DNA from: Rhodococcus tukisamuensis NBRC 100609
GTDB lineage: Bacteria; Actinomycetota; Actinomycetes; Mycobacteriales; Mycobacteriaceae
Reading direction: 5' to 3'
NCBI RefSeq assembly: GCF_001894985.1
Contig: NZ_BCXG01000004.1
Coordinates: forward strand, 1 to 64,000
DNA length: 64,000 bases
The position numbers were made by a program, and so were the translations under genes. The notes beneath the pieces were generated by a model. That model was given only the letters and a program-made list of their open reading frames with translations, was not told where the DNA came from and did not search any database. Below, in pieces: positions 36,692 to 46,592 of the stretch. Within the stretch, counting starts at the first letter, position 1, and every line of letters starts with the position of its first letter.

Positions 36692-37903
36692 TCAGTACAC
36701 CGGCAGCGAACTGTCCACCTGACTCACCCAGGCCATCACGCCGCCCTGCAGGTGGGTCGCGTCGGCGAAACCGGCCTTCTTCAGCGCGGCCAACGCCTCG
36801 GCCGACCGAATTCCGGTCTTGCAGTGCAGCACGATGGGACGGTCCTGCGGCAGCTCGGCGAGCGCCTCCCCCGACAGGATCCGGTCCTTGGGGATCAACG
36901 TCGCACCCGGCAGGTGCACGATGTCCCACTCGACCGGCTCGCGCACGTCGATCAGCTCGATCTCGCGGCCGGCCGCCAGCATCGCCGCCAGTTCCGGCGC
37001 GGTGACCGTCGACCCGGTCGCGGCGGCGGCGGCGTCCTCGGAGACGACCCCGCAGAAGGCGTCGTAGTCGATCAGTTCGGTGATCGGCTCGCGCGCCGGG
37101 TCGCGGCGCAGCCGCACGGTTCGGTAGCTCATCTCGAGCGCGTCGTAGATCATCAGCCGGCCGAGCAGCGACTCGCCGATGCCGGTGATCAGCTTGATCG
37201 CCTCGGTCGCCATGATGGAACCGACGGACGCGCACAGCACGCCGAGTACGCCGCCCTCGGCGCACGACGGCACCATCCCCGGCGGCGGCGCCTCCGGGTA
37301 GAGGTCGCGATAGTTCAGCCCGCGCCCGTCCGGGGCGGCATCCCAGAACACCGACGCCTGTCCCTCGAACCGGTAGATCGAGCCCCACACGTACGGCCGG
37401 CCCGCGAGCACGGCCGCGTCGTTGACCAGGTACCGGGTCGCGAAGTTGTCGGTGCCGTCGAGGATCAGGTCGTACTGGGAGAACAGCGCGACGGCGTTGT
37501 CGGGTTCGAGCCGGAACTGGTGCAGCCGAACCTCGACGTTCGAGTTGATCCCCAGTATCGACTCGCGGGCGCTCTCGGCCTTGGGCCGACCGACGTCGGA
37601 CTGCCCGTGGATGACCTGCCGCTGCAGATTCGACTCGTCCACCTCGTCGAACTCGACGATGCCGATCGTGCCCACGCCGGCCGCCGCCAGGTACAGCAGC
37701 GCCGGCGAACCGAGCCCGCCCGCGCCGATCACCAGCACGCGCGCGTTCTTGAGCCGTTTCTGCCCGACCATCCCGACGTCGGGGATGATCAGGTGACGGC
37801 TGTAGCGGGCGACCTCCTCCCGGCTCAGCTCGGCGGCCGGCTCGACCAGCGGCGGCAGCGGCCGACGCGTGGGCTGCGACTTGGGGGACGGGGTGGACGA
37901 CAC
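36692..37903 (-). CDS. moeZ: MoeZ/MoeB adenylyltransferase-sulfurtransferase
   Basis: 403 residues from GTG 37903 with GAGGAG upstream. The ThiF/MoeB domain has VLVIGAGGLGSPALLYLA (about 56-73), the DGTDNFATRYLVND adenylation segment and the conserved Cys of YDAFCGV. The C-terminal rhodanese domain (about 290-400) has its active Cys in VLHCKTGIRS (about 357). MoeZ adenylates and sulfurates CysO- and MoaD-type carrier proteins, feeding cysteine and molybdopterin synthesis. A SigH-like promoter lies upstream. Confidence 0.9.
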   Translation of the reverse strand: MSSTPSPKSQPTRRPLPPLVEPAAELSREEVARYSRHLIIPDVGMVGQKRLKNARVLVIGAGGLGSPALLYLAAAGVGTIGIVEFDEVDESNLQRQVIHGQSDVGRPKAESARESILGINSNVEVRLHQFRLEPDNAVALFSQYDLILDGTDNFATRYLVNDAAVLAGRPYVWGSIYRFEGQASVFWDAAPDGRGLNYRDLYPEAPPPGMVPSCAEGGVLGVLCASVGSIMATEAIKLITGIGESLLGRLMIYDALEMSYRTVRLRRDPAREPITELIDYDAFCGVVSEDAAAAATGSTVTAPELAAMLAAGREIELIDVREPVEWDIVHLPGATLIPKDRILSGEALAELPQDRPIVLHCKTGIRSAEALAALKKAGFADATHLQGGVMAWVSQVDSSLPVY

Positions 37904-37986
37904 TTTCGGCTCCTCGGTACTGCGCTCTCCGGCGGAGCGCATTCGGCGGCGGCACTGACTGAGGTCGGCGCGCACCCCTGCAGGTG

Positions 37987-38013
37987 CAACGCCTCGCACG
38001 ATCCCACTCTTCC
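37987..38013 (-). promoter_or_regulatory. Possible SigH/SigR promoter upstream of moeZ
   Basis: GGAAG (38013-38009), an 18-nt spacer and GTTG (37990-37987) on the minus strand. From the -35 through the following GTTGCACC it closely resembles the sigH promoter itself. The fifth -35 base (G instead of C/T) is off consensus. It would give a leader of about 80 nt. Confidence 0.45.
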
Positions 38014-38086
38014 ACGGAACGCGGCGTCCGCGGCTACCGTCTAGCCGCACCCGAAGTCCGTCCCAGTACAAACCATGAGGAGCACG

Positions 38087-38530
38087 ATGACCGCCGGCCA
38101 CACCCCGACCAGCTACACCGCCGAGGTCCCGGTGCGGTGGTCCGACATGGACGTCTTCCAGCACGTCAACCACGCCCGCATGGTGACCCTGCTCGAGGAG
38201 TCGCGAATCGACTGGCTGCGCGGCGTGGACCCGGAGGTCGCGGCGATGCTGCAGAACTCCGTGGTCGCGCACCTCGACGTGCGCTACCGCACCCCGCTGA
38301 CCCACCACGACAGCCCGCTGTCGGTGACGATGTGGCTCGAACGGGTGCGCTCCGTGGACCTGACCATCCGGTACGAGGTGCGTGCGGCCGGCGCGGCAGC
38401 CGACTCGCGGCCCGCGGTCCGGGCCACCACCCAGCTCGCGCTGGGCGACCCGCACACCCAGAGCCTGCGCCGGCTCACCGCCGAGGAGCGCGAGCAGCTG
38501 GCGCCGTGGGTGCACGAGGCCGGCAGCTGA
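38087..38530 (+). CDS. Acyl-CoA thioesterase, 4HBT hot-dog fold
   Basis: 147 residues from ATG 38087 (GAGGAG four nt upstream); ATG 38075 is an alternative. VRWSDMDVFQHVNHARMVTLLEE is the 4-hydroxybenzoyl-CoA-thioesterase signature, followed by HLDVRYRTPLTHHD. It hydrolyses acyl-CoA thioesters of unknown chain length. It is convergent with the DUF3152 gene, with 10 bp between the two stops. Confidence 0.88.
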   Translation: MTAGHTPTSYTAEVPVRWSDMDVFQHVNHARMVTLLEESRIDWLRGVDPEVAAMLQNSVVAHLDVRYRTPLTHHDSPLSVTMWLERVRSVDLTIRYEVRAAGAAADSRPAVRATTQLALGDPHTQSLRRLTAEEREQLAPWVHEAGS

Positions 38531-38540
38531 CCACTGGCCA

Positions 38541-39623
38541 CTAGCCCCTCGGATACGGCCAGGGGTTGAAGCGGCAGGTCTTGCCGTCCATCGGGACGAC
38601 GCCCTCCGGGTCCAGCTTCGCGATGTCGTTGTTGGAGGTGCCGAAGGTCTGCTGCATCATCACCGGCGCGAGACCGCCGTCCGCCTCGCACGGCTGGTGC
38701 TGCTGGTAGCCGACGGCGTGCCCGACCTCGTGGTTGATCTGGTACTGGCGGTACGAGCCGATGTCGCCCTGGAAGCCCACGGCGCCCCGCACCCAGCGCG
38801 GCTCGTTGAGCACCACCCGGTTGATGCCCGGGTTGTAGCAGGACACCTCGAGCTGGATGTCGTACCCGCAGGCCTCCCGGATCGACATCTGCGAGGTCAG
38901 CGAGATCCGGAAGGTGGGTTCCCCGCTGTCGATGCGACGGAAGGCGAACCGCTGGTCGTGGGTCCAGCTCTTCGGGTTGGACAGGGTCTCGTCGACCATC
39001 CGTCCGAAGGACTCGTCACCACCGAAACCGGCGGTGTCGACGCCGTCCTCGACCTCGACCGTGTAGGTGAAGACCTCCTCCGCACCGTGGCCGACCTGGT
39101 CTCGGGTGCCCGGCACCACGTGCCAGGTGCCCGCGCCGGTCACCGTGAACGGGCCGCCCTCGGGCAGCGAACCGGCCGGGATCGACTCCGCGAAGTTGCC
39201 GTCGGCCTTCGGCGGCACCCCGATCACGTCGGTGCCCTCGGTGCTGGTGCTGCGCGCGCCGAAGCCGGGGTCGACGGCCGCGGTCTGGTCGGTGACGACG
39301 CCGCCGCGGACCGCGTCGACAAGCACCAGCACCGTCACCACCAGCAGGATCGGGATCGCGTAGGCACGCCACCCGTACACGGCGACGAACTTCCCGAGCT
39401 TGCTCTGCTTGCGTGCCTGGCGTTCCGGACGAGGGGTCCGGGGCCGTCCGACGTCGCGGCTGGTGGGGTCCCACTGGGCCCGCAACGGCTGGTGCGAGCC
39501 CACCCGCCGGGCGTCGGAGTCGTCCGGATTCCAGCCCTCGTCGCGGTCCTCGTCCGGGTCGCCACCGTCGCCTGGACCAAGCGGGATGCTGCCCCGCAGC
39601 CGCGGTCCACCTCGATCAGTCAC
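38541..39623 (-). CDS. DUF3152 membrane-anchored putative zinc metalloprotease
   Basis: 360 residues from GTG 39623. A charged cytosolic N-terminus (1-80) precedes one TM helix (AIPILLVVTVLVLVDAV). The exported domain ends in INHEVGHAVGYQQHQPC (about 296-312), a HExxHxxG metal site with a third His, and then LAPVMMQQ, which could be a Met-turn. The spacing is HExxHxxGxxxH, one residue longer than the metzincin motif. Two Cys flank the site. It lies 12 bp after a hydrolase gene, in one operon as in Rv3207c. Confidence 0.82.
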   Translation of the reverse strand: MTDRGGPRLRGSIPLGPGDGGDPDEDRDEGWNPDDSDARRVGSHQPLRAQWDPTSRDVGRPRTPRPERQARKQSKLGKFVAVYGWRAYAIPILLVVTVLVLVDAVRGGVVTDQTAAVDPGFGARSTSTEGTDVIGVPPKADGNFAESIPAGSLPEGGPFTVTGAGTWHVVPGTRDQVGHGAEEVFTYTVEVEDGVDTAGFGGDESFGRMVDETLSNPKSWTHDQRFAFRRIDSGEPTFRISLTSQMSIREACGYDIQLEVSCYNPGINRVVLNEPRWVRGAVGFQGDIGSYRQYQINHEVGHAVGYQQHQPCEADGGLAPVMMQQTFGTSNNDIAKLDPEGVVPMDGKTCRFNPWPYPRG

Positions 39624-39635
39624 CCAGCCAGAATC

Positions 39636-40607
39636 TCACAGACCGCCGCCGGCGCCATCCGGCGCGCCGGATCCGGCCCGCTCCGCGGCACCGCGGAGCA
39701 GGTCCGCAATGGCGGCCGCGGACTCGACCGGCGCCTCCCGTTGAGCCATGTGCCCGACCCCCTCCAGCACCCGCAATCGGCCGCCGGGGATCGCCTCGGC
39801 GACCCGGCGCGCGAGCCCCACCCCGACCAGTCGATCGGCCTCGCCCCAGATCACCAGGGCCGGTGCGAGCACCGCCCGGGCCGCGCCCCAGTGGCGGCCA
39901 CGACCTGCCGTCCAGCTGTGCAGCAACGAGGTGAAGGTGCGGGCGACCGCCACCGCCGACCACGACATGGCGGCCCGGTCCTCGGCCAACGTCACGTCCT
40001 GACCGAGCCGCACCGGGTCGATGCCGGACGGGTCGCCGCCCCACACCGCGGCGATCTCCGCCCGCACCTGCTGCTCCGCCGGCACCCGCGCCATCAGCCC
40101 CGCCGCCCAGCCGCCGAGGACCGGAACGGCGGGCAGCGACAGCGGCAGGTAGGCCAGCCGTCGCGGCTGCGGCCGCAGGTCGGGGAAGGCGGGCGAGATC
40201 AGTGTCAGCGTGCGTACGAGATCCGGCCGACGACCGGCGACCCGGACCGCGACCGCCCCGCCCAACGAGTTCCCCACCAGGTGCGCCGGGCCGATCCGTT
40301 CGAGGTACTCGATCGTCAGCAGCACCAGCCGGTCCACCGAGTAGTCGCCGTCGGCGGCCGGCCCGGAGTAGCCGTGCCCCGGAAAGTCGAGCGCATGCCC
40401 GTCGACGAGCGGACTCAACAACGCCGCGAGGTCGGTCCAGGCGAGCGAGGATCCGCCGAGACCGTGCAGGTACAGGCCCGGCTGGGCGCCCGCGCCGCCG
40501 GGAGTGCGGCGCACGTTCACCCGGTTCCCGCCGAGCTCGATCTCGGTGGCCGGCCACGGCGGCGAGCACTGGTCGAGGTCACCGAGTCCGCGACCTGGAA
40601 TACTCAT
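39636..40607 (-). CDS. Alpha/beta hydrolase
   Basis: 323 residues from ATG 40607. The oxyanion segment is YLHGLGGSSLAW, the nucleophile elbow GNSLGG (about 109-114), and the catalytic Asp/His lie in WGEADRLVG and GVGHMAQREAP. The substrate is not predictable. The ATG lies 6 nt after CATGCT, so the mRNA is probably leaderless. It is followed by the DUF3152 gene after 12 bp. Confidence 0.88.
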   Translation of the reverse strand: MSIPGRGLGDLDQCSPPWPATEIELGGNRVNVRRTPGGAGAQPGLYLHGLGGSSLAWTDLAALLSPLVDGHALDFPGHGYSGPAADGDYSVDRLVLLTIEYLERIGPAHLVGNSLGGAVAVRVAGRRPDLVRTLTLISPAFPDLRPQPRRLAYLPLSLPAVPVLGGWAAGLMARVPAEQQVRAEIAAVWGGDPSGIDPVRLGQDVTLAEDRAAMSWSAVAVARTFTSLLHSWTAGRGRHWGAARAVLAPALVIWGEADRLVGVGLARRVAEAIPGGRLRVLEGVGHMAQREAPVESAAAIADLLRGAAERAGSGAPDGAGGGL

Positions 40608-40721
40608 GCGTACAGCATGCGCCATTGCGCCGTTGTCCCGGAGACCGTCCGGGTAGTCTTCGATAACTTTGTGCACCCGGTGCAGGGAGCAAGCTCACCA
40701 CGGCACCAGCTGCGACGGTGA

Positions 40722-41399
<678 letters not shown>

Positions 41400-41432
41400 G
41401 CACTCGAGCACTCCGGCACTCGAGACACCGAA

Positions 41433-41480
41433 GGACACGAAGACGGGGCGCGGAATTGTCCGCGCCCCGTCTTCGTGTCC
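41433..41480. terminator. Bidirectional terminator between the tetR-type and DUF3107 genes
   Basis: A 20-bp perfect stem (GGACACGAAGACGGGGCGCG and its complement) with an 8-nt loop (GAATTGTC) separates two convergent genes. No long U-run follows on either strand. It is the strongest hairpin in the window. Confidence 0.85.
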
Positions 41481-41503
41481 GGATCCTTCTCGTTCCGGTG
41501 CGA

Positions 41504-41737
41504 CTAGCTGGTCGAGGCGAACCCGACCTTGCGGATGTCGGACGGGCCGATCTCCACGTATGCCACCTTGCTGGCCTGGACCAGGAACTTGCGTCCCTTG
41601 TCGTCGGTGAGCGCGAGCATCCCGGCCGAGTCGCCACTGAACGCGGCGGCCACCAGCGCCTCGACCTCTTCCGAGGTCTGGCTGCTGTTCACGTTGAGCT
41701 CACGCGGGCTGTCAGAAACGCCGATCTTGACCTCCAC
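41504..41737 (-). CDS. DUF3107 small protein (Rv3208A/TB9.4-like)
   Basis: 77 residues from GTG 41737, preceded by GGAGG. It begins VEVKIGVSDSPRELNV and ends KVAYVEIGPSDIRKVGF, the full DUF3107 pattern. It is a small soluble protein of unknown function, strictly conserved beside the TetR and ferritin-like genes in mycolic-acid bacteria. Confidence 0.92.
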   Translation of the reverse strand: MEVKIGVSDSPRELNVNSSQTSEEVEALVAAAFSGDSAGMLALTDDKGRKFLVQASKVAYVEIGPSDIRKVGFASTS

Positions 41738-41850
41738 GGCCAACCTCCGAAATCTCGTGCCATCACTACCGCTGCCCAGGCTAGTGCAGCGACCGGGCCC
41801 GACGCGGCGTCCACGCTGTGCCGAGAGCGAACAGCGCGCGACCGTGCGGG

Positions 41851-42531
41851 TCAGACCAGTCCGAGGACCGCCATCCGTTCGGCGTGCCGTTCCTGCATGC
41901 GGTCGAACAGCGCCGCGATGCCGTTGAGGTCGCCGCTGGCGGTGATCACCAGTTCCGTCAACGCCTCGCGCTGCGCCATCACGTACTGCGCCTGGGTGAT
42001 CGCCTCGCCGAGCAGGCGCCGGCCCCAGAGCATCAGCCGGTCCTTGACCTGGGTGCTCGACGCGACGGCCGCGCTCACCTCGTGCACCACGAACTCCGAG
42101 TGCCCGGTCTCGGCCAGCACCTCCCGCACCACGTCGGCCACCGACGGGTCCAGCGAGTCCGCGATCTCGCGGTAGAAGTCGGCGGCGATCCCGTCGCCGA
42201 CGTGCGCCTTGACCAGGGCTTCGAGCCAGGTCGACGGGTGGGTGGCGGAGTGGAAGTCGTCGAGCGGCGTGACGAACGGCGCCATCGCCTCGTACACGTC
42301 GTGGCCGCGGGCGGTGATCGTCGTCTCGAGCGTCTCGAAGTGCTGCATCTCCGCGCCCGCCATCCGGGCGAGCGCGACCCGGCCCTGCAGCGTCGGGGAC
42401 ATCCGCGCGTCCTCCGCGAGGCGGTAGAAGGCGGAGATCTCGCCGTACGCGAGAACGGCGAACAGTTCGCCCACTCCCGGGTGATCGGCGGCGATGGCTG
42501 GCGTCAACGAATCCGAGGAATTGGCTCCCAT
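41851..42531 (-). CDS. Ferritin-like four-helix-bundle protein (Rv3210c-like)
   Basis: 226 residues from ATG 42531, exactly 6 nt after TAGGCT on the minus strand. Helices carry E-x-H type metal-ligand candidates (GELFAVLAYGEISAFYRL; MAGAEMQHFETLE; ETGHSEFVVHE). The family resembles ferritin-like/MiaE folds and may bind a di-iron centre. Function unknown; position matches Rv3210c. Confidence 0.82.
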   Translation of the reverse strand: MGANSSDSLTPAIAADHPGVGELFAVLAYGEISAFYRLAEDARMSPTLQGRVALARMAGAEMQHFETLETTITARGHDVYEAMAPFVTPLDDFHSATHPSTWLEALVKAHVGDGIAADFYREIADSLDPSVADVVREVLAETGHSEFVVHEVSAAVASSTQVKDRLMLWGRRLLGEAITQAQYVMAQREALTELVITASGDLNGIAALFDRMQERHAERMAVLGLV

Positions 42532-42877
42532 GCGGACAGCCTAGACGTACGGTTGCCCGCCGATTCCGCGGCGCGGCCACCCGACGCGCGGGTGACATTC
42601 GCCATGCATGCACCCGATCCGGCAGTGGCGCAAGTTACCATGGACGCGGGCAGCCGCCCGTTGCCCGCCACAACAGGGCCGACGAGTTCTCACCGGCGGC
42701 CCACAGATAATGTGCGCGCACCTGATCTCGAGGTCCCTTCCCGCGCCGCGCCGAGATCCCCGTGATCTCCCCGCTGGCAGCAGGAAGCGCGACTCACGGA
42801 CGAGGGCACCGACATCGGCCGACACCCGGCCTGGCCCCCAAGCTCGTGCGCGCGTGCCAACGAGGAAGGCCAGACCC
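42532..42877 (+). other. Divergent intergenic region with probable rhlE promoter and leader
   Basis: 346 bp without a convincing gene. Two -10-like hexamers on the plus strand, TACCAT (42637-42642) and GATAAT (42713-42718), could start rhlE transcription and give a leader of 150-235 nt. GTGCGCGCAC (42720-42729) is palindromic. Long leaders are common for cold-shock DEAD-box helicase genes. The leaderless promoter of the ferritin-like gene lies at the left edge. Confidence 0.4.
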
Positions 42878-44467
42878 CTGAGCAAGATCACTATCGACCA
42901 CGAAGACGACGCGACCGAAACAACGTTGTCCGCCCAGCTCGACGAGACGCACATTGCCCCCACCTTCGCCGAACTCGGCGTCCGGGACGAGATCGTCCGG
43001 GCCCTCGCCGAGATCGGCATCGACCGCACCTTCGCGATCCAGGAACTGACGCTGCCGCTCGCGTTGGCCGGCGACGACCTGATCGGCCAGGCCCGCACCG
43101 GCATGGGCAAGACCTTCGGCTTCGGCGTGCCGCTGCTGCACCGCATCGCCACCGGCGACACGGGCACCGCGACGCTCGACGGCACCCCCCGCGCGCTGAT
43201 CATCGTGCCGACCCGCGAGCTGTGCGTCCAGGTCACCGAGGACCTGGTCAACGCGAGCAAGTACCTGAAGGCAGGCGACCGCAAGCTCGAGGTGCTCTCG
43301 ATCTACGGCGGACGCCCGTACGAGACCCAGATCGCCGCGCTCCAGAAGGGTGTCGACGTCGTCGTCGGCACCCCGGGCCGGCTGCTCGACCTGGCCAAGC
43401 AGGGCCATCTGATCCTGGGCAAGATCGGCGTCCTGGTGCTCGACGAGGCCGACGAGATGCTCGACCTCGGCTTCCTGCCGGACATCGAGCGGATCCTCGG
43501 CATGGTCCCCACCAAGCGTCAGACGATGCTGTTCTCGGCCACCATGCCGGGCCCGATCATCACCCTCGCGCGCACCTTCCTGACGCAGCCGACGCACATC
43601 CGCGCCGAGGAGCCCGAGTCCTCCGCCGTCCACGACCGCACCACCCAGCACGTCTACCGCGCGCACGCGCTGGACAAGGCCGAGATGGTCGCCCGCGTGC
43701 TGCAGGCCGAGGGCCGCGGCGCCACCATGATCTTCACCCGCACCAAGCGGACCGCGCAGAAGGTCGCCGACGACCTCGCGGAGCGTGGCTTCTCGGTCGG
43801 CGCCGTGCACGGCGACCTCGGCCAGGTCGCCCGTGAGAAGGCGCTCAAGGGCTTCCGCACCGGCAAGGTCGACGTCCTGGTCGCCACCGACGTGGCCGCC
43901 CGCGGCATCGACATCGACGACGTCACGCACGTCATCAACTACCAGTGCCCCGAGGACGAGAAGACCTACGTGCACCGGATCGGCCGCACCGGCCGCGCGG
44001 GCCGCACCGGCATCGCGGTCACCCTGGTCGACTGGGACGACATCCCCCGCTGGCAGCTGATCGACAAGGCCCTCGACCTGGGCATGCCGGACCCCGTCGA
44101 GACGTACTCCAGCTCCGAGCACCTGTACGCGGACCTGGCCATCCCGGCAGGCGCGAAGGGCACGGTCCGCCGGCAGAAGGCCGAGCGCGCCGAGTCCGAG
44201 TCCACCGACGAGACCAGCTCGACCGCGACGCGTTCCGCCGAGACGGCCGAGAAGTCGGAGCGGCCGCGTCGCGCCCACCCCCGCAAGCGCACCCGCGGCG
44301 GACGCAGCACCGACGAGACCAACGCTGCCGCAGCGGTTTCCGACGCTCCGGCCACGGACACCACCGCGCCGTCCGGCGACGGCACCGCCCCCGCTCGGCG
44401 TCGGCGTCGTCGCCGCAAGCCCGCTGCGGCGGCGGGCGCGGCCACCGCAGTCGCAGCCTCGGAGTAA
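42878..44467 (+). CDS. rhlE: DEAD-box RNA helicase RhlE type
   Basis: 529 residues. Motifs in order: Q motif FAIQELTLPLAL, Walker A ARTGMGKT, PTRELCVQV, VLDEADEMLD, FSATMP and HRIGRTGRAGR. The C-terminal 120 residues are a disordered, Arg/Lys-rich RNA-binding tail. GAGGAAGG (42862-42869) lies 8 nt before CTG 42878 (CTGAGCAAG, MSKITID), which is proposed as the start. The upstream in-frame GTG 42854 has no RBS, and the next in-frame ATG would remove the Walker A region. It acts in RNA remodelling and ribosome assembly. Confidence 0.9.
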   Translation: MSKITIDHEDDATETTLSAQLDETHIAPTFAELGVRDEIVRALAEIGIDRTFAIQELTLPLALAGDDLIGQARTGMGKTFGFGVPLLHRIATGDTGTATLDGTPRALIIVPTRELCVQVTEDLVNASKYLKAGDRKLEVLSIYGGRPYETQIAALQKGVDVVVGTPGRLLDLAKQGHLILGKIGVLVLDEADEMLDLGFLPDIERILGMVPTKRQTMLFSATMPGPIITLARTFLTQPTHIRAEEPESSAVHDRTTQHVYRAHALDKAEMVARVLQAEGRGATMIFTRTKRTAQKVADDLAERGFSVGAVHGDLGQVAREKALKGFRTGKVDVLVATDVAARGIDIDDVTHVINYQCPEDEKTYVHRIGRTGRAGRTGIAVTLVDWDDIPRWQLIDKALDLGMPDPVETYSSSEHLYADLAIPAGAKGTVRRQKAERAESESTDETSSTATRSAETAEKSERPRRAHPRKRTRGGRSTDETNAAAAVSDAPATDTTAPSGDGTAPARRRRRRRKPAAAAGAATAVAASE

Positions 44468-44477
44468 CCGACTGCCG

Positions 44478-45707
44478 ATGCTCGCACCCGAGCGGCGCAC
44501 CCGCGTCGACCTGTTGGCCGCCGGCGCGATCGCGCTCGTTGTGCTGCTCGCGGCCGGGGTGATCTGGCTCCGTAGCGATGCCCGGGGTACCACCTCGGTC
44601 ACCGCGCGGACGCCGGCCACCCCGGCCGACTCGGCACTGTCCGTGCCCGAGTCCCTGACCGAGGCGTGGCGCGCCGCCAGCGGCGCCACCACCGCCCCGA
44701 TCGTCGTCGGCGGTGCCGTCGTCACCGCCGACGACGGCACCGTCACCGGACGCGACCGCGCGACCGGCGACGAGATCTGGCACTACCGGCGGGACATGCC
44801 GCTGTGCGGCGCGATCGGGGCCTGGAACACCGCCGTCGCGGTGTACCGGGACCGGTCCGGCTGCGGCCAGGTCACCCAGCTCGACGGCTCGACCGGAACC
44901 CGTGAGGCCCAGCGCAACAGCGAAGCCGACGACGTGGTGGCGCTCTCCGAGGACGGCACCTACGCGACGGCCCGCGGCTCCACCCGGCTGGAGGTGTGGC
45001 GTTCCGACCTGGTCCGCACCCTCGAGTACGGGCGGGTGGACGCGCCGGTGAACCCGAAGGCACAGCCGCGCACCGGGTGCGAGCTCCTCTCCTCCGGCTC
45101 GAGCAGCGGCCGCCTCGCGGTGGTCGAGCGGTGCCCGGACGAGACGGCGGCCCGGCTGAGCGTGCAGAACCCGGCCCCCAAGGACAACACCGAGCCCGAG
45201 GAGTACGGCACCACCCTGCTCGACGACGCCGGCGAGGACGTCCGGGTGATCGCGGTCTCCGGCGACCGCACCGCGTTGTACCTGCCCCCGGGGCCGGCCT
45301 CGACTCCCGGCAGCGGCGGACGGATCGGGGTCTACGACGGCACCGGCGCGATCGTGGACCAGTTCCCGGTCGCCGGCGAGGTCTCCCCCACAGCTGTGGC
45401 CGTCAAGGTCGGATCCACCTTCACGTGGTGGACCGGTTCACGCGTGATTGCTTTGCGCACAACAGATTTAACGCCGACCTGGACGTTCGACGGAGCGCTC
45501 GGCCCCGGCACCGCGATGGCCGGCCAGATCCTGGTGCCGGTGGCCGACGCCGTCGCCGTGCTCGACGCCGCCACCGGCGCCCAGATCCACCGCATCCCGG
45601 TGGACCGCTCGCCCGCACCGACCGGCGCGGGCGACCCGATCAGGTCCGCCGCGCTCGGGTCGATGCTCCTCGAGCAGCGCGGCGACGAGGTCGTCGCGCT
45701 GCACTGA
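44478..45707 (+). CDS. Membrane-anchored PQQ-like beta-propeller protein (Rv3212-like)
   Basis: 409 residues, starting 10 bp after rhlE. An N-terminal TM anchor (LLAAGAIALVVLLAAGVIWL) precedes an exported beta-propeller with repeats such as VVTADDGTVTGRDRATGDEIWHY and VPVADAVAVLDAATGAQIH. Cysteine pairs (MPLCGAIGA with SGCGQV; RTGCELL with VERCPDE) may form disulfides. It may act as an envelope scaffold. It occupies the Rv3212 position after rhlE. Confidence 0.8.
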   Translation: MLAPERRTRVDLLAAGAIALVVLLAAGVIWLRSDARGTTSVTARTPATPADSALSVPESLTEAWRAASGATTAPIVVGGAVVTADDGTVTGRDRATGDEIWHYRRDMPLCGAIGAWNTAVAVYRDRSGCGQVTQLDGSTGTREAQRNSEADDVVALSEDGTYATARGSTRLEVWRSDLVRTLEYGRVDAPVNPKAQPRTGCELLSSGSSSGRLAVVERCPDETAARLSVQNPAPKDNTEPEEYGTTLLDDAGEDVRVIAVSGDRTALYLPPGPASTPGSGGRIGVYDGTGAIVDQFPVAGEVSPTAVAVKVGSTFTWWTGSRVIALRTTDLTPTWTFDGALGPGTAMAGQILVPVADAVAVLDAATGAQIHRIPVDRSPAPTGAGDPIRSAALGSMLLEQRGDEVVALH

Positions 45708-45725
45708 GCTGAGCCGGGGCGCCGG

Positions 45726-46520
45726 CTAGCCCGCCGGGTTGAACGTCTCGAGCGCCGCGCCCGTGTCCCAGTGCGCCGTCAACTGCCGGGCCAACTCGCG
45801 ATAAGCCTGCGCTCCCTTGGACTTTCGGCCAGCCAGTACCGTCGCCCCGGAGGCCGTCGCCTCCGCGAACTTCACGGTCCGTGGGATCGGCGGCGCCAGG
45901 ACCGGCAGCTCGTAGCGGTCCGCGACGTCGGAGAGCACGTCCCGGCTGTGGGTGGTGCGCGCGTCGTACAGGGTCGGCAGGGCACCGAGCAGCTGCAGGT
46001 TCGGGTTGGTGATCTGCTGGACCTCGCTGACCGTCCGCAGCAGCTGTCCGACGCCGCGGTGCGCCAGCGTCTCGCACTGCAACGGCACGAGCACGGCGTC
46101 CGCAGCGGTCAGGCCGTTGAGGGTGAGCACGCCGAGGGACGGCGGGCAGTCGATCAGCACGGTGTCGAAATCGCCGTCCAGCGTCGCGATGGCGCGCTTG
46201 AGCGCGAACTCACGCCCCGGGCGCATCAGCAGCACCGCCTCCGCGCCGGCCAGGTCGATGGTCGCGGGCGCCAGCGACAGCCCTTCGGAGGTCGGCAGGA
46301 TCACCTCACGCAGGGACACCTCGCCGGTCAGCACGTCGTGCACCGACGACTCCAACCGGTCGGGGTTGTGCCCCAACGAGAAGGTCAGGCAGCCCTGCGG
46401 GTCGAGGTCGACCACCAAGACCTTGCGTCCGAGCGCGGCCAAAGCCGCCCCCAGAGACGCCACCGTGGTCGTCTTGGCGACCCCACCCTTTTGATTCGCC
46501 ACAGCGAGCACAGTTGTCAC
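45726..46520 (-). CDS. Orphan ParA/MinD-family ATPase (Rv3213c-like)
   Basis: 264 residues from GTG 46520. The deviant Walker A ANQKGGVAKTT, the switch VLVVDLDPQG and Walker B TVLIDCPPSLGVLTL are present. No parB or parS-like site is nearby, so it is an orphan of the Soj family, possibly positioning a protein complex rather than DNA. The ParA signature Lys in QKGGVAKT is intact. It is divergent from gpm2 across 72 bp. Confidence 0.9.
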   Translation of the reverse strand: MTTVLAVANQKGGVAKTTTVASLGAALAALGRKVLVVDLDPQGCLTFSLGHNPDRLESSVHDVLTGEVSLREVILPTSEGLSLAPATIDLAGAEAVLLMRPGREFALKRAIATLDGDFDTVLIDCPPSLGVLTLNGLTAADAVLVPLQCETLAHRGVGQLLRTVSEVQQITNPNLQLLGALPTLYDARTTHSRDVLSDVADRYELPVLAPPIPRTVKFAEATASGATVLAGRKSKGAQAYRELARQLTAHWDTGAALETFNPAG

Positions 46521-46592
46521 GGCTGTGATCTTTGCGCAATTCACGCCGGGTGGCGAGCGCTGGAACTTAATGGCCCTGGCATCATCGAGTCC

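Noticed and set aside
42608-42877. A 90-codon N-terminal extension of RhlE from ATG 42608
   Set aside because: The extension is unlike RhlE N-termini and lacks an RBS, while GAGGAAGG sits just before CTG 42878.
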